Shown one piece after another: positions 31,718-39,893 of a stretch of DNA of 41,491 nt (position 1 is the first letter of the stretch; every line of letters begins with the position of its first letter). The notes under the pieces were generated by a model that saw nothing but the letters and a program-made list of their open reading frames with translations, ran no database searches and was not told the origin of the DNA. This DNA is from Nitrosomonadales bacterium. Lineage in GTDB: Bacteria; Pseudomonadota; Gammaproteobacteria; Burkholderiales; Gallionellaceae. A program made the position numbers and the translations under genes. Location: the NCBI GenBank assembly GCA_016218415.1, contig JACRED010000040.1:1-41491 (forward strand), read 5' to 3'.

Positions 31718-32089
31718 GTGGTAAGGCAAGTCACAGTCAAGCTGACCGCCAACTTCGAGCGCAACCTCGAAGAAATTGCGGCGTTTCTGGATGGGGCTGG
31801 CGCTCCCCAGGTTTATGATCGCTTGCTGGACGATCTGGCCGACACCTTGATTCCCAACCTTGAGCGGTTTCCGGCAATGGGTCGGCTTTTTCTTGAGCGT
31901 TCCGTGTGCTCGGTGGAAGTGGGGAATGCCATTACGCGCTTGCAGGCAAAGTTGGGCGACGGTGAATTGCGCGAATACCTGTTTGCCGAATATCTGGTGC
32001 TATATGTGCAGCTCGGCGATGCCGTCCATTTGCTGTCGATCAAACATCACCGTCAACTCTCGTTCGATTTCCCATCGCTGTGGCCGTGA
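31718..32089 (+). CDS. RelE/ParE-family toxin
   Basis: A 123-residue protein with the RelE/ParE layout: a first strand (VTVKLTANFERNLEEIAAFL), the helical hairpin with LLDDLADTLIPNLERFPAMGRLF, and C-terminal strands with EYLVLYVQLGDAVHLLSIKHHRQLSF. Members either cut mRNA at the ribosome or poison gyrase; which applies cannot be read here. No ATG suits; the GTG at 31718 gives the right N-terminus, though its ribosome site is weak, fitting low expression coupled to the antitoxin. It converges with folD. Confidence 0.8.
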   Translation: MVRQVTVKLTANFERNLEEIAAFLDGAGAPQVYDRLLDDLADTLIPNLERFPAMGRLFLERSVCSVEVGNAITRLQAKLGDGELREYLFAEYLVLYVQLGDAVHLLSIKHHRQLSFDFPSLWP

Positions 32090-32152
32090 GAATAATCAAC
32101 TCAAATTGTCAGCTTCGCGGGAATGACGGGCTAATCAGTTTAGAGATGCCCT

Positions 32153-33004
32153 TTACTTCGCCGCCCGTTCCGCCGCCTGCACCGTATTCGCCACCAGCAT
32201 CGTGATGGTCATCGGGCCGACGCCGCCGGGCACCGGCGTGATCCAGCCCGCCACTTCCTTCGCCGATTCGAAATCCACATCGCCGCACAGCTTGCCGTCC
32301 GCCATGCGGTTGATGCCCACGTCGATCACTGCTGCGCCCGGCTTGATCATGTCGCCGGTGATCATCTTAGGCCTGCCTGTGGCGACGACGAGGATGTCGG
32401 CGTTGCGGGTGAACTTGGCGAGGTCTACGGTCTTTGAGGTGCAGATCGTCACGGTGGCGTTGGCTTGCAACAGCAGCAGCGCCATCGGTTTGCCGACGAT
32501 GTTGCTGCGGCCTACGACGACGGCGTGTTTGCCTTCGATGGAAACGCCGCTCTTTTCCAGTAGCTTCATCGAGCCATAAGGGGTGCAGGGGGCGAAGCGC
32601 ATGTTGCCGGTGACCAATGCGCCGACGTTCATCGGGTGGAAGCCGTCCACGTCCTTGTCGGGGCTGATCGCGTTCAGCACCTTGTCGCTGTTGATGTGTT
32701 TGGGCACCGGCAGTTGCACCAGGATGCCGTGTATTTTCGGGTCTGCATTCAGCGCGGCGATTTTTGCCAGCAGCGCGGCCTCGGAGGTGTCGGCGGACAT
32801 GACGACGTGCTCGGAGTGCAGGCCGAGTTCGGCGCAGGCCTTTACCTTGTTCGCGACGTAAACCTTGGAGGCGGGATCTTCGCCGACGATGATGACGGCC
32901 AGCCCCGGCGTGATGCCGCGCGCCTTTAATGCATCGGCGCGTATCTTCCATTCGGCGCGCACTTCCTGCGCGATTGCTTTGCCGTCGATAATTTTTGCCG
33001 TCAT
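32153..33004 (-). CDS. folD: Methylenetetrahydrofolate dehydrogenase/cyclohydrolase
   Basis: FolD oxidises 5,10-methylene-THF to methenyl-THF with NADP and hydrolyses it to 10-formyl-THF. The 283-residue protein has the catalytic [13 protein letters not shown] lysine region (about residue 50-62), the QLPVPKHI segment, [13 protein letters not shown], the [15 protein letters not shown] nucleotide site and the C-terminal [14 protein letters not shown] signature. AGGAGG precedes the ATG. It lies 19 nt after ppa on the same strand, so the two probably form an operon read leftward. Confidence 0.97.
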   Translation of the reverse strand: MTAKIIDGKAIAQEVRAEWKIRADALKARGITPGLAVIIVGEDPASKVYVANKVKACAELGLHSEHVVMSADTSEAALLAKIAALNADPKIHGILVQLPVPKHINSDKVLNAISPDKDVDGFHPMNVGALVTGNMRFAPCTPYGSMKLLEKSGVSIEGKHAVVVGRSNIVGKPMALLLLQANATVTICTSKTVDLAKFTRNADILVVATGRPKMITGDMIKPGAAVIDVGINRMADGKLCGDVDFESAKEVAGWITPVPGGVGPMTITMLVANTVQAAERAAK

Positions 33005-33023
33005 GCCTGCCTCCTGTTAAGGA

Positions 33024-33560
33024 TTATTTGTTTGCCGCCTTGTAGGCCGCGATGCCGTTCATGATTTCCTTGTGCGCGGCTTCCACGCCTTCCCAGCCCC
33101 TGATCTTGACCCACTTGCCCGGCTCCAGCGCCTTGTAGAGCTCAAAGAAGTGCTTGATCTGCTCCAGCGTGATCTCGGGCAGGTCTTTGTAGGTCTTGAC
33201 GTTGTGGTACAGCGGGGTCAGTTTGTCTGTCGGGACCGCGATGATCTTGGCATCGTCGCCGCCTTCGTCGCTCATCTGCAATACGCCGACCGGACGGCAG
33301 GCGATGATCGCGCCGTGCACGATGGGGAAGGGGGTGACGACCAGCACGTCCACCGGGTCGCCGTCGTCGGCGATGGTCTCGGGGATGAAGCCGTAGTTGG
33401 CCGGGTAGCGCATCAGCGAGCCGATGAAGCGATCGACCACCAGCACGCCGGCATCCTTGTCCACTTCGTACTTCACCGGGTCGGCGTGTTTGGGGATCTC
33501 GACAATCACGTTGCATTCATGCGGCAGATTTTTGCCGGGGAGGACATTTAACAGACTCAT
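33024..33560 (-). CDS. ppa: Inorganic pyrophosphatase (family I)
   Basis: Ppa hydrolyses pyrophosphate to phosphate with magnesium in the cytosol. The 178-residue protein is a typical bacterial family I enzyme. VVDRFIGSLMRYPANYGFIPETIADDGDPVDVLV (about 40-73) contains the signature D-G-D-P-V-D, and Glu, Lys and Tyr ligands are in the expected segments. AAGGAAAG precedes the ATG. Its divergent neighbour is a PPi-dependent phosphofructokinase, so both users of cellular PPi sit together and share a 125-nt intergenic region. Confidence 0.97.
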   Translation of the reverse strand: MSLLNVLPGKNLPHECNVIVEIPKHADPVKYEVDKDAGVLVVDRFIGSLMRYPANYGFIPETIADDGDPVDVLVVTPFPIVHGAIIACRPVGVLQMSDEGGDDAKIIAVPTDKLTPLYHNVKTYKDLPEITLEQIKHFFELYKALEPGKWVKIRGWEGVEAAHKEIMNGIAAYKAANK

Positions 33561-33685
33561 ACAGCTTTCCTTGGGTGTTGAATAAAGTCCGTAATTATAA
33601 GCGATACGGCGCCATGCTGAGTAGCCGTATTAGGTTTAGAATGTCCCTGCATCAATCCAGAAACCAAAATCAGGGAGGAGATGTT

Positions 33686-34879
33686 ATGGCTACGCAGGCG
33701 AAGTTAATCGGCAAAATGGTCATCGGGCAATCGGGCGGGCCCACCGTCGTCATCAACCAGTCGCTGGTCGGCGCGGTGCTGGCGGCGCGCAAGCAGCCCA
33801 ACATCACCGGCATCCTCGGCGCGCGGCACGGCATCTCAGGCATCATGAAGGAGGATTTCATCGACCTGACCACGCAGAGCATCGAACAACTCGAGCTGGT
33901 CGCCACGACGCCGGCTGCGGCGCTGGGTTCGGTGCGACTCAAGCCCGGCAAGGCCGAATGCGAAAAGGTGTTCGAGGTGTTCAAGAAGAACGATGTGCGC
34001 TATTTCTTCTACATCGGCGGCAACGATTCCGCCGAGACTGCGCACATCATCGCCGAGATGGCGAAAGAGGCGAATTACGATTTCTGCACGGTGCATATTC
34101 CCAAGACCATAGACAACGACCTCAAGGTCACCGACCACTGCCCCGGTTTTGCGTCCGCCGCGCGCTTTGTCGCGCTGGCCTTCATGGGCGACGACCGCGA
34201 CAACCGCGCGCTGAAGGGCATCAAGGTCAATGTGGTGATGGGGCGCAGCGCCGGATTCCTGACTGCGGCGGCTGCCTTGGCGCGCCAGTCCCCGGACGAC
34301 GGTCCGCACCTGATCTACCTGCCGGAGCGCGTGTTCGATGTCGCAAAATTCCAGCAGGATGTACGCGATGTGATGGCAAAGCATGGCCGCTGCGTAATCG
34401 CCGCATCGGAAGGCATCAGCGACAAGGACGGCAACCCGATCTCGACCAGCGGCGAAAAGGATTCGCACGGCAACATCCAGTTGTCAGGCAGCGGCGCGCT
34501 TGGCGATACGCTTGCGGCGCTGGTGAAAGACGCTTTTCCGGGACAGAAGGTGCGCGTGCGTGCCGATACCTTCGGTTATTTGCAGCGCTCCTTCCCGACC
34601 ATTGTTTCACCGATAGATGCGAAGGAAGCGCGCGAGGTCGGCACGGTTGCGGTGAACCACGCCGCCGGCACCGGACAGCCCGGCTCGGTCGCGATCCGCC
34701 GTTTGAGCAGCAAGCCGTATTCCAGCGAGTGTTTCATCACGCCGCTATCGACCGTCGCGAAGGTCGCGACAGTGATGAAGGACGAATACATCAATGCAAC
34801 GGGTAACGATGTGACGCAGGCGTGGCTGGATTATGTCGCGCCGCTGGTGGGCGAATTGCCGAAGATGGGGCGGCTGTAA
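33686..34879 (+). CDS. pfp: Pyrophosphate-dependent 6-phosphofructokinase
   Basis: This 397-residue enzyme interconverts fructose 6-phosphate and fructose 1,6-bisphosphate. MVIGQSGGPTVVINQSLVGAV (about 11-31) is the donor-binding start. GGNDSAET (111-118) replaces the GGDGS of ATP-type enzymes, with Asp114 as the residue that favours PPi over ATP. HIPKTIDNDL (about 137-146) carries the catalytic aspartate. The ATG at 33686 has GGGAGGAG upstream, while earlier in-frame ATGs lack a ribosome site. The reaction is reversible, which suits autotrophs and methylotrophs. PPi specificity is inferred from the motif. Confidence 0.9.
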   Translation: MATQAKLIGKMVIGQSGGPTVVINQSLVGAVLAARKQPNITGILGARHGISGIMKEDFIDLTTQSIEQLELVATTPAAALGSVRLKPGKAECEKVFEVFKKNDVRYFFYIGGNDSAETAHIIAEMAKEANYDFCTVHIPKTIDNDLKVTDHCPGFASAARFVALAFMGDDRDNRALKGIKVNVVMGRSAGFLTAAAALARQSPDDGPHLIYLPERVFDVAKFQQDVRDVMAKHGRCVIAASEGISDKDGNPISTSGEKDSHGNIQLSGSGALGDTLAALVKDAFPGQKVRVRADTFGYLQRSFPTIVSPIDAKEAREVGTVAVNHAAGTGQPGSVAIRRLSSKPYSSECFITPLSTVAKVATVMKDEYINATGNDVTQAWLDYVAPLVGELPKMGRL

Positions 34880-34958
34880 TTTTATTCAATAATTCAGTGA
34901 GGTAAACCCCCGGCTATGCCGGGGGACTCACCAAGGTTTGACCTATACGACGGTCGGA

Positions 34959-34999
34959 GTGATTCTCTGAGTCTTGACCAAAAGACGAAGGAGAATCAC
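34959..34999 (+). promoter_or_regulatory. IS200 leader hairpin covering the tnpA ribosome site
   Basis: GTGATTCTC (34959-34967) pairs with GAGAATCAC (34991-34999), with an inner stem GTCTT (34971-34975)/AAGAC (34982-34986). The Shine-Dalgarno (GAAGGAG) lies in the right arm just before the ATG at 35002. In IS200 such a leader structure blocks translation; that is known for the family and the same layout is seen here. Confidence 0.65.
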
Positions 35000-35001
35000 A
35001 A

Positions 35002-35434
35002 ATGAAAGAATACCAGAGCCTCGCTCACACGAGATGGAATTGTAAATACCACGTGGTATTTATTCCGAAGAAGCGGAAGAAGAAAATATTCGGAGCGCTA
35101 CGCCGACACCTTGGCGCGATATTCCGAGAGTTGGCGAAGCACAAAGAAGTGGAAGTAGTGGAAGGGCACCTGATGTCGGATCACGTGCATATATGTTTGA
35201 GCATACCGCCGAAGTACGCAGTCTCAAACGTGGTCGGCTATATCAAAGGCAAAGAGCGTAATCACCATAGCGAGAAAATATGGTGGTCGAGCGAGGAACT
35301 TCACCGGAGAGGCATTCTGGGCAAGAGGCTACTTCGTATCGACAGTAGGATTAGACGAAGCAATGGTCAGAGCGTACATCCGCAATCAAGAGGAAGAGGA
35401 TGAGCACTACGACCAGATGAAACTGGGCGTGTAG
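35002..35434 (+). pseudogene. tnpA: IS200 transposase TnpA, frameshifted
   Basis: The gene begins MKEYQSLAHTRWNCKYHVVF and has the HUH motif as DHVHICLSIPPKYAVSN. After GYIKGK, near 35248-35252, one extra base shifts the frame. The original frame then runs to a stop at 35401, whereas the other frame continues as ARKYGGRARNFTGEAFWARGY and then VRAYIRNQEEEDEHYDQMKLGV to 35434. The catalytic tyrosine (in AYIRNQE) lies after the shift, so the protein made from the first frame cannot cleave DNA. No slippery heptamer is evident at the site, so this looks like a disabling mutation or a sequencing error, not programmed frameshifting. Confidence 0.85.
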
Positions 35435-35518
35435 CCGACTTGGGCGGCTCACGGTTTTATCGGCTCCTTTGAGGGGCTCACCCAATAAGCCCCCGGCTTT
35501 GCCGGGGGGCATTTAACT

Positions 35519-36808
35519 TTACCTGATGGATCCTCCGCCCCCAGTGATTCCTGCAGAATCGGAACCATAGGTTGTTTCCTGCCCTATGCTGTTCGCCCAG
35601 GCCAGCGCTTTGACTTGAGCCGAGTTGACCTGGTCGATGTCGAGTGGTGTCAGGCTTTCGAGCAAGTCGTCAGCCCCGTGCATGTCGTTCGTTTCCAGAA
35701 GCTCGATCAGTTGCAATAATTGGCCGAGTTGCCCGGAGCGAAACAACAGCGCATCCGAGACATCAAAGGGCGGGCTGAGCGGGGAGATGACTTCGGCGAG
35801 CGGCATGCTGAGCAGCGTGTCCATCAGGGACATGATGCCGACCATGTAGGCGTGGTCTTCCAGTTCCTGGTTGCCCCTGTCGATTTGCTGCGCCAGCAGC
35901 TCCATGAATTTTCCGCGCGTTGCGGCCAGTTGCAGCAGGGGGTTGGGGAAAAGTGCGTTCTTGTCGTTGGCGAACAGCAGCATCTGCAGCCAGCGGAGCA
36001 ATTGCCGCCGCCCGAGTTCCATGATCGCGTGGCTGACCGAGGCGATCTTGCGGTATTTTGCAAAGGCGGCGGAGTTGGTGAGGCGCAGCAGGTTGAACGT
36101 CAAGCCGGGGCTTTCCTTGAATACCTTTTCGATCTCCGCCGTGTCTGCCTCGCTCATCACCAGGCCGATCAGGCGGATCAATTCCAGCTCGGAATGCGCA
36201 AGGCGTTTGCCGGTGATGATGACCGGCTTGGAGAAGTAGTAGCCCTGGAACAGATTGAAGCCGAGATTGAAACAGCGGGTGGCGGTTTCCCTGTCGTCCA
36301 CTTTTTCGGCGAGCAGTTTCACCGGCCATTTTTTGAATTGGGTCACGATTTCGGTGAGCTCGGTCTGGCCCATATTCATGATGTCGATCTTGATCACGTC
36401 CACGATGCCGCGCAGCGGTTGCACGGCCTCGGAATGATGGATGACGTCATCCAGCGCCAGCATGTAACCCTTGGATTTGAGATGTTTGCAGCGTTCGACG
36501 ACCTCGGCATCGATGTCTATGGTTTCCAGCAGCTCAAGGACGAGTTGATCCCTGGGGAGCAGCTCGATCATGTCGCTCATCAGGGTGTTTTTGCTGACAT
36601 TGATAAAGCCGCGCTGCTTGCCGAGGACCTCTTTGAAGCCGATCTCGTTGAACGCGTGATTGATCACCAGGCCGGTGGCGATGTCGTCGTTCAGGAATTG
36701 CGCCGAATTTCTCTGGCTGGAACGGAACAGCAACTCGAACCCCGCCAGGCTCTGGGCACGATCCAGGATAGATTGCCGTCCAAGAAAGAATTTGTTTGCG
36801 TTACTCAT
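35519..36808 (-). CDS. EAL-HDOD signalling protein with degenerate EAL domain
   Basis: A 429-residue cytosolic protein. The first half (about 6-210) is an EAL-type domain, but ELLFR replaces the EALLR signature (GFELLFRSSQ), and the metal-binding residues are altered (ALDDVIHHSE), so catalysis is doubtful. The second half (about 215-400) is a HDOD domain (LIRLIGLVMSEADTAEIEKVFKESPGLTFNLLRLTNSA...SVSHAIMELGRRQLLRWLQMLLF). This combination is the YuxH-type family, generally thought to be signalling adaptors. The start at 36808 gives MSNANKFFLGRQ with GGACGAG upstream. The C-terminal tail is glycine- and serine-rich. Confidence 0.9.
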   Translation of the reverse strand: MSNANKFFLGRQSILDRAQSLAGFELLFRSSQRNSAQFLNDDIATGLVINHAFNEIGFKEVLGKQRGFINVSKNTLMSDMIELLPRDQLVLELLETIDIDAEVVERCKHLKSKGYMLALDDVIHHSEAVQPLRGIVDVIKIDIMNMGQTELTEIVTQFKKWPVKLLAEKVDDRETATRCFNLGFNLFQGYYFSKPVIITGKRLAHSELELIRLIGLVMSEADTAEIEKVFKESPGLTFNLLRLTNSAAFAKYRKIASVSHAIMELGRRQLLRWLQMLLFANDKNALFPNPLLQLAATRGKFMELLAQQIDRGNQELEDHAYMVGIMSLMDTLLSMPLAEVISPLSPPFDVSDALLFRSGQLGQLLQLIELLETNDMHGADDLLESLTPLDIDQVNSAQVKALAWANSIGQETTYGSDSAGITGGGGSIR

Positions 36809-36868
36809 AGGCTCGTCCCGATTGTTGATATCGACAGGCGCACAGCACATCCAATTTCGTTCGGCATT

Positions 36869-36896
36869 ACGATAGCACATAATCCCGGTGCGACAA
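36869..36896 (-). promoter_or_regulatory. Candidate promoter for the EAL-HDOD gene
   Basis: On the minus strand TTGTCG (36896-36891), a 16-nt spacer and TATCGT (36874-36869) lie about 60 nt before the start codon. It resembles a sigma70 promoter but matches only moderately. Confidence 0.35.
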
Positions 36897-36956
36897 TTCC
36901 GACGCCGGCGCGCACCTTAAAAATGCCCGCATCGTTCATCCTGCTCCTCCGCGGGC

Positions 36957-36962
36957 TATAAT
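36957..36962 (+). promoter_or_regulatory. -10 element of the ABC exporter gene
   Basis: A perfect TATAAT lies 27 nt before the ATG at 36990. The -35 is poor (TTCATC at 36935-36940 with a 16-nt spacer). The start codon lacks a clear Shine-Dalgarno. Confidence 0.4.
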
Positions 36963-36989
36963 CGCGGCCCGATCATTCATCCGCCGAAC

Positions 36990-38885
36990 ATGCGCTCTTC
37001 ATCGACTCCGCCAACCAGCAATACCAACCGCGCCGACTGGCAGACGATACGCTCGCTGCTGCCCTATCTGTGGGAATTCAAGTGGCGGGTGATCGTCGCG
37101 ATGAGTCTGCTGGTGTTTTCCAAGCTGGCCAACGTGTCCGTGCCGCTGGTGCTCAAGGAAATCATCGACGCGATGGACAAGACCAAGTCGGTGCTGATGG
37201 TGCCGGTGTTCCTGATCGTCGCTTACGGGCTGCTGCGGTTATTCAGCACGCTGTTCGGCGAATTGCGCGACGCGGTGTTCGCCAAGGTGACGCAGCGCGC
37301 GATACGGCGGGTGGCGTTGCAGGTGTTCGAGCATTTGCACAGCCTGAGCCTGCGCTTCCATCTGGACCGGCAGACAGGCGGGGTGTCGCGCGACATCGAG
37401 CGCGGCACGCGCGGGATCGGCTTCCTGCTGAATTTCACGCTGTTCAATATCCTGCCGACACTGCTGGAGATCGGCCTGGTGGCGCTGATCCTGCTCAAGA
37501 AATACAACGTGTGGTTCGCCGTCATCACGTTCATCACGCTGGTGATCTACATCGCTTTCACGCTGTTCATCACCGAATGGCGCATGGTGGTGCGGCGCAC
37601 GATGAACGACCTGGATTCCAAGGCCAACACCCGCGCCATCGATAGCCTGCTGAATTACGAGACGGTGAAGTATTTCGGCAACGAGCAGTACGAGGCGCAT
37701 CGCTACGATCACAGCATGGAGCGCTGGGAGGCCGCCGCAGTGCGCAACCAGGTTTCGCTGGCCTGGCTGAACGCAGGGCAGAGCATCATCATCGCGATCG
37801 GCATCACCGCGCTGATGCTGCTTGCCGCCGATCAGGTGGTCAAGGGCGAGATGACGGTGGGCGACCTGGTGCTGATCAACGTGTTCATGATCCAGCTGTA
37901 CATGCCGCTGCATTTCCTCGGTTTCGTATACCGCGAGATACGCCACGCGCTGGCCGATATGGAGAAGATGTTCAGCCTGCTGCACGAGCACAAGGAGATC
38001 GCGGATGCACCCGATGCGGCTACCTTGCAGGTGGGCGATGCTGCGGTGCGGCCACGACACGGTGCGGCGGAGCCGACGGGTGCGGGAGTGGCCGCATCGC
38101 ACCTCCTCCCGCAAACGGCCGGCTGTGCCGGTAACGTGTTGGAGGTGCGCTTCGAGCAGGTCAGCTTCGCTTACGCGCCGGACCGGCAGATTCTGTTCGA
38201 TGTGAGCTTCGCGATTCCCGCCGGGCACAAGGTGGCGGTAGTGGGGGCGAGCGGGGCGGGCAAATCCACGCTGTCGCGGCTGCTGTTCCGTTTCTACGAT
38301 GTGCAGCAGGGTGGCATCCTGATCAACGGGCAGGACATTCGCAGTGTGACGCAGACCAGCCTGCGCGCGGCGATCGGTATCGTGCCGCAGGACACCGTGC
38401 TGTTCAACGACACGATCTATTACAACATCGCCTATGGCCGGCCCGACGCGACTCGCGAGGAGATCATCGCCGCCGCGCAGGCCGCGCATATCCATAGTTT
38501 CATCGAGTCGCTGCCGCAGGGCTATGACAGCATGGTGGGCGAACGCGGCCTGAAGCTGTCCGGCGGCGAGAAGCAGCGCGTGGCGATCGCACGCGCGATC
38601 CTGAAGAACCCGGCGATACTGATCTTCGACGAGGCGACTTCCGCGCTCGATTCGAAATCCGAAAAAGCCATTCAGGCCGAACTGCGCGCGATCTCGCAGA
38701 ACCGCACCACGCTGGTGATCGCGCATCGTCTGTCCACCGTGGTGGATGCTGACCAGATACTGGTGATGGACAAGGGGCGCATCGTCGAGCGGGGCACCCA
38801 TCGCGAACTGCTGGCGCAGAACCGGGTCTATGCGCAGATGTGGAATCTTCAGAAGCAGGAAGAGCAGGTTCATCCTGACGATTGA
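36990..38885 (+). CDS. ABC transporter, ATM1/MsbA-type half-exporter
   Basis: A 631-residue half-transporter with a six-helix membrane domain (about 30-325) fused to an ATPase domain (about 385-620). Walker A GASGAGKST (about 418-426), the Q-loop IVPQDTVLFNDTIYYNIAYG, the LSGGEKQR signature (about 523) and Walker B ILIFDEATSALD are intact. The sequence is closest in style to the ATM1/HMT class, which exports glutathione-bound or sulfur compounds used in cytosolic Fe-S metabolism; MsbA-like lipid export is the alternative. Between the two domains, about residues 351-382, is an extra Ala/Gly/Pro-rich stretch encoded by a palindromic repeat-like sequence, inserted in frame. Confidence 0.9.
   Translation: MRSSSTPPTSNTNRADWQTIRSLLPYLWEFKWRVIVAMSLLVFSKLANVSVPLVLKEIIDAMDKTKSVLMVPVFLIVAYGLLRLFSTLFGELRDAVFAKVTQRAIRRVALQVFEHLHSLSLRFHLDRQTGGVSRDIERGTRGIGFLLNFTLFNILPTLLEIGLVALILLKKYNVWFAVITFITLVIYIAFTLFITEWRMVVRRTMNDLDSKANTRAIDSLLNYETVKYFGNEQYEAHRYDHSMERWEAAAVRNQVSLAWLNAGQSIIIAIGITALMLLAADQVVKGEMTVGDLVLINVFMIQLYMPLHFLGFVYREIRHALADMEKMFSLLHEHKEIADAPDAATLQVGDAAVRPRHGAAEPTGAGVAASHLLPQTAGCAGNVLEVRFEQVSFAYAPDRQILFDVSFAIPAGHKVAVVGASGAGKSTLSRLLFRFYDVQQGGILINGQDIRSVTQTSLRAAIGIVPQDTVLFNDTIYYNIAYGRPDATREEIIAAAQAAHIHSFIESLPQGYDSMVGERGLKLSGGEKQRVAIARAILKNPAILIFDEATSALDSKSEKAIQAELRAISQNRTTLVIAHRLSTVVDADQILVMDKGRIVERGTHRELLAQNRVYAQMWNLQKQEEQVHPDD
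38045..38102 (+). repeat. Repeat-like palindromic insertion inside the ABC exporter gene
   Basis: TGCGGCCAC (38047-38055) and GTGGCCGCA (38088-38096) form an inverted repeat around a GC-rich loop with ACACGGTGCGGC and GGGTGCGGGAG. It lines up with the 59-nt element at 24599-24657, which also has ACACGGTGCG, GGTGCGGGTA and a TGCCGC...CACC end. It adds codons to the linker of the transporter without breaking the frame. Confidence 0.5.
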
Positions 38886-38942
38886 TTTATATTGAGTTTC
38901 AGGTATGCTTCGCGGCATAGGATTATTGCTTGTGGGGGATTT

Positions 38943-39842
38943 ATGGGAAATCGATTGCGGATGTGCATATTGTTGGGTTGTGTGCTGGTGGCGCATGGCG
39001 CGTTCGCCGCTACCGAACATAATCATCGCAAGCACGGGAAGGCCGCATCCAGACAGGCTTCCGGCAGTCCTTCCACTCCCAGACTGAGTTCCCACATCGC
39101 GCTGATCTACGACGAGCAGACCCAGCGCCCCCTGTTTGACAAGAATGCCGACGCGGTCGTGCCGATCGCGTCCATCACCAAGCTGATGACCGCGATGGTG
39201 GTGCTCGATGCGATGCTGCCGATGGAAGAAGAGGTGAGCGTCGCCGATGACAACCTGAACCAGATCAAGCGGTCGCGCTCCAGGTTGCCGGTCGGCATGA
39301 CACTGTCCCGCGGCGAGTTGCTCAAGCTGGCATTGATGGCTTCCGAGAACCGCGCCGCCTCGGCGTTGGCGAGAAGTTATCCGGGAGGCGCAAGTGCGGC
39401 CGTGGATGCCATGAATGCCAAGGCGCGCGAACTGGGTATGGTGAATACCCGGTTCTCCGACCCGACCGGTTTGAACAAGAACAATGTCTCCACCGCGCAC
39501 GATCTGGTCAAGATGGTCGCCGCTGCCCGCGATTACCCGCTGATCCACCAGTACACCACCAGCTCATCGCATTCGGTCGAAGGCTCGCGGGGGCGCATGA
39601 TGCGCTTCAGCAACACCAACCCGCTGGTCAAAAATGCCTCATGGGATATCGGCGTGAGCAAGACCGGCTATATCAACGAATCGGGCCGCTGTCTGGTGAT
39701 GGAGGCGAACATCAACCAGCGCCCGGTGATCATCGTGCTGCTCAACTCATGGGGGAATCGCACCCGTGTCGGCGATGCCAACCGCATCAAGAAGTGGATG
39801 GAAAGCTCCAGCACACAGGGACGCATCGCGCGGCGCGGCTAA
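38943..39842 (+). CDS. D-alanyl-D-alanine endopeptidase/carboxypeptidase (PBP7 type)
   Basis: A 299-residue periplasmic penicillin-binding protein of low molecular weight, which cuts D-Ala-linked cross-bridges or stem peptides in peptidoglycan. The signal peptide (about 1-23, ending HGAFA) is cleaved before ATEHNHR. The three active motifs are Ser77-Ile-Thr-Lys80, Ser134-Glu-Asn136 and Lys240-Thr-Gly242. The short single-domain form resembles PbpG (PBP7) more than DacA. The ATG at 38943 is chosen because GGGGGAT lies before it and it starts the signal peptide; the upstream start adds an unlikely extension. Confidence 0.9.
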   Translation: MGNRLRMCILLGCVLVAHGAFAATEHNHRKHGKAASRQASGSPSTPRLSSHIALIYDEQTQRPLFDKNADAVVPIASITKLMTAMVVLDAMLPMEEEVSVADDNLNQIKRSRSRLPVGMTLSRGELLKLALMASENRAASALARSYPGGASAAVDAMNAKARELGMVNTRFSDPTGLNKNNVSTAHDLVKMVAAARDYPLIHQYTTSSSHSVEGSRGRMMRFSNTNPLVKNASWDIGVSKTGYINESGRCLVMEANINQRPVIIVLLNSWGNRTRVGDANRIKKWMESSSTQGRIARRG

Positions 39843-39893
39843 CCGGCTCGCGCTCAGGCGCGCTGCCTTTTTTCAGGTGCCGGGGAGTAGGGT

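Larger units (their letters stand above)
34897..35515 (+). mobile_element. IS200/IS605-family insertion sequence (IS200 type, tnpA only)
   Basis: A single-gene element with subterminal hairpins at both ends: CCCCCGG/CCGGGGG with a short loop at 34907-34925, and GCCCCCGGC-TTT-GCCGGGGGGC at 35489-35510. There are no terminal inverted repeats and no target duplication, as expected for the single-strand mechanism of this family. It lies between pfp and the EAL-HDOD gene. The exact ends are estimated from the hairpins. The transposase is frameshifted, so the copy is probably not autonomous. Confidence 0.85.

Noticed and set aside
33575..33685. N-terminal extension of pfp by 37 codons
   Set aside because: The ATG at 33686 has a strong GGGAGGAG site and gives the normal N-terminus; the extension overlaps the shared promoter region with ppa.
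35240..35260. Programmed frameshifting in the IS200 transposase
   Set aside because: IS200-type transposases are normally one frame, and no slippery heptamer or downstream pseudoknot is evident; a mutation or read error is simpler.
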